From DATKZH01 sp964475955 (GTDB lineage Bacteria > Planctomycetota > Planctomycetia > Pirellulales > Thermoguttaceae): DNA of 5,724 nucleotides. The position numbers and the translations under genes are program-made. Location: positions 1 to 5,724 of the forward strand of contig CAYYZY010000304.1 of the NCBI GenBank assembly GCA_964475955.1. The letters are read 5' to 3'. Positions 5,386 through 5,724 of this stretch are shown one piece after another (the stretch's first letter is position 1; the number at the start of each line of letters is the position of its first letter). The notes under the pieces are model-generated. The model ran no database searches. It was given only the letters and a program-made list of their open reading frames with translations, and was not told where the DNA came from.

Positions 5386-5565
5386 GTCATCCCAAACCGG
5401 CGCTTCCTGGCGATGGCCCTCGGCGGCGCGCTCTTCCTGGCGAGCGACGCCCTTCTTGCCGTCGGGCTCGGCGAGCCGGCTGCCGAGCGCCGCCTTCGAC
5501 GCGTCGAGGAAAGCCGTCTCCTGCGGACCATGGTTCCTCTTCCTCCCCTGCCGACGTCCTTCTGA
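5386..5565 (+). pseudogene. Possible remnant of a YhhN/TMEM86-type membrane protein, or a small membrane ORF
   Basis: In the frame ending at TGA 5563-5565, RRFLAMALGGALFLASDALLA (codons about 5398-5460) forms one hydrophobic segment. It resembles the GALLFLxSDxLLA signature of YhhN lysoplasmalogenases. Codon third positions are mostly G or C in this frame to about 5525, supporting coding ancestry. However, there is no normal start: the first ATG is at 5413, and upstream the frame runs only as a shadow inside the RmlD-like gene. The rest of a YhhN protein (some 200 residues, about 8 membrane segments) is absent. It is probably a decayed C-terminal fragment, or a 50-residue ORF from ATG 5413. 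Low confidence. Confidence 0.25.
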
Positions 5566-5576
5566 CCGGACATGCC

Positions 5577-5724
5577 GTGCATCGTCGGATTTCGTTCGAC
5601 GGGCTGGTAGTCACCGCGTTCATCCGGTCCGGATTTGCGTTCGCCTTCACGCTCCCGGATGAGAGCACCGCCATCGCCGTCAGCCGGGCCCTGGTCGCCA
5701 TCCTCGAAAACTACCAGCAGGCCG
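5577..5724 (+). CDS. N-terminal part of an unrecognised protein, cut by the window edge
   Basis: An open frame of 49 codons runs off the right edge. Third positions are strongly G/C (att tcg ttc gac ggg ctg ...), unlike the alternative frames. The product looks like a small folded domain with alternating beta segments (RISFDGLVVTAFI, GFAFAFTLP) followed by a helix (STAIAVSRALVAILENY). No in-frame ATG is available; the GTG at 5577-5579 is the best start, with only a weak GGA 7-10 bases before it. The frame is open back to 5382, but codon bias fades upstream of about 5577. I do not recognise the family. Confidence 0.4.
   Translation, partial: MHRRISFDGLVVTAFIRSGFAFAFTLPDESTAIAVSRALVAILENYQQA

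Noticed and set aside
4071..5582. Upstream part of a long minus-strand open frame opposite the RmlD-like gene
   Set aside because: Antisense shadow. Only the last 71 codons (3855-4070) are accepted as a gene, because the promoter and the overlap with the next gene support that start.

Overview
This is a GC-rich window from a bacterial chromosome. The gene content and style suggest a planctomycete, possibly of the Pirellulales type: a small Cys-rich lipoprotein, GC-ending codons, orphan genes separated by hairpin-rich spacers, and TACAAT-type -10 boxes. That assignment is inference from style; there is no rRNA or marker gene to confirm it. I see no tRNA, rRNA, CRISPR array, IS element or integrase.

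Layout from left to right: (1) a minus-strand Cys-rich lipoprotein gene (60-716) with a strong ribosome binding site and a GTG start; (2) a 395-base gap (717-1111) holding several hairpins and no convincing gene; (3) a minus-strand 659-residue flavoprotein of the fumarate reductase / succinate dehydrogenase / aspartate oxidase superfamily (1112-3091), with its own sigma-70-type promoter at 3158-3186; (4) a minus-strand two-gene unit made of a 71-residue protein of unknown family (3855-4070) overlapping by 8 bases a 188-residue AbiEii-like nucleotidyltransferase (3296-3862); (5) a divergent promoter region (4071-4313) with a perfect TATAAT that would give a leaderless transcript leftward, and a TTGGCT-17-TACAAT promoter with an embedded inverted repeat rightward; (6) a plus-strand RmlD-like NAD(P)-binding protein (4314-5357) that seems to lack the catalytic Tyr and Lys of its family; (7) a right edge with a possible remnant of a YhhN/TMEM86-type membrane protein and the start of a further reading frame that leaves the window.

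The genes do not form one pathway. The best candidate for an undescribed system is the tight pair 3296-4070. It has the shape of a toxin-antitoxin module: a small upstream partner, an overlapping stop/start, a nucleotidyltransferase of a family that includes tRNA-modifying toxins, and a compact leaderless-type promoter. The second is the RmlD-fold protein with a degenerate active site, driven from the same divergent intergenic region and with no dTDP-rhamnose pathway genes beside it.
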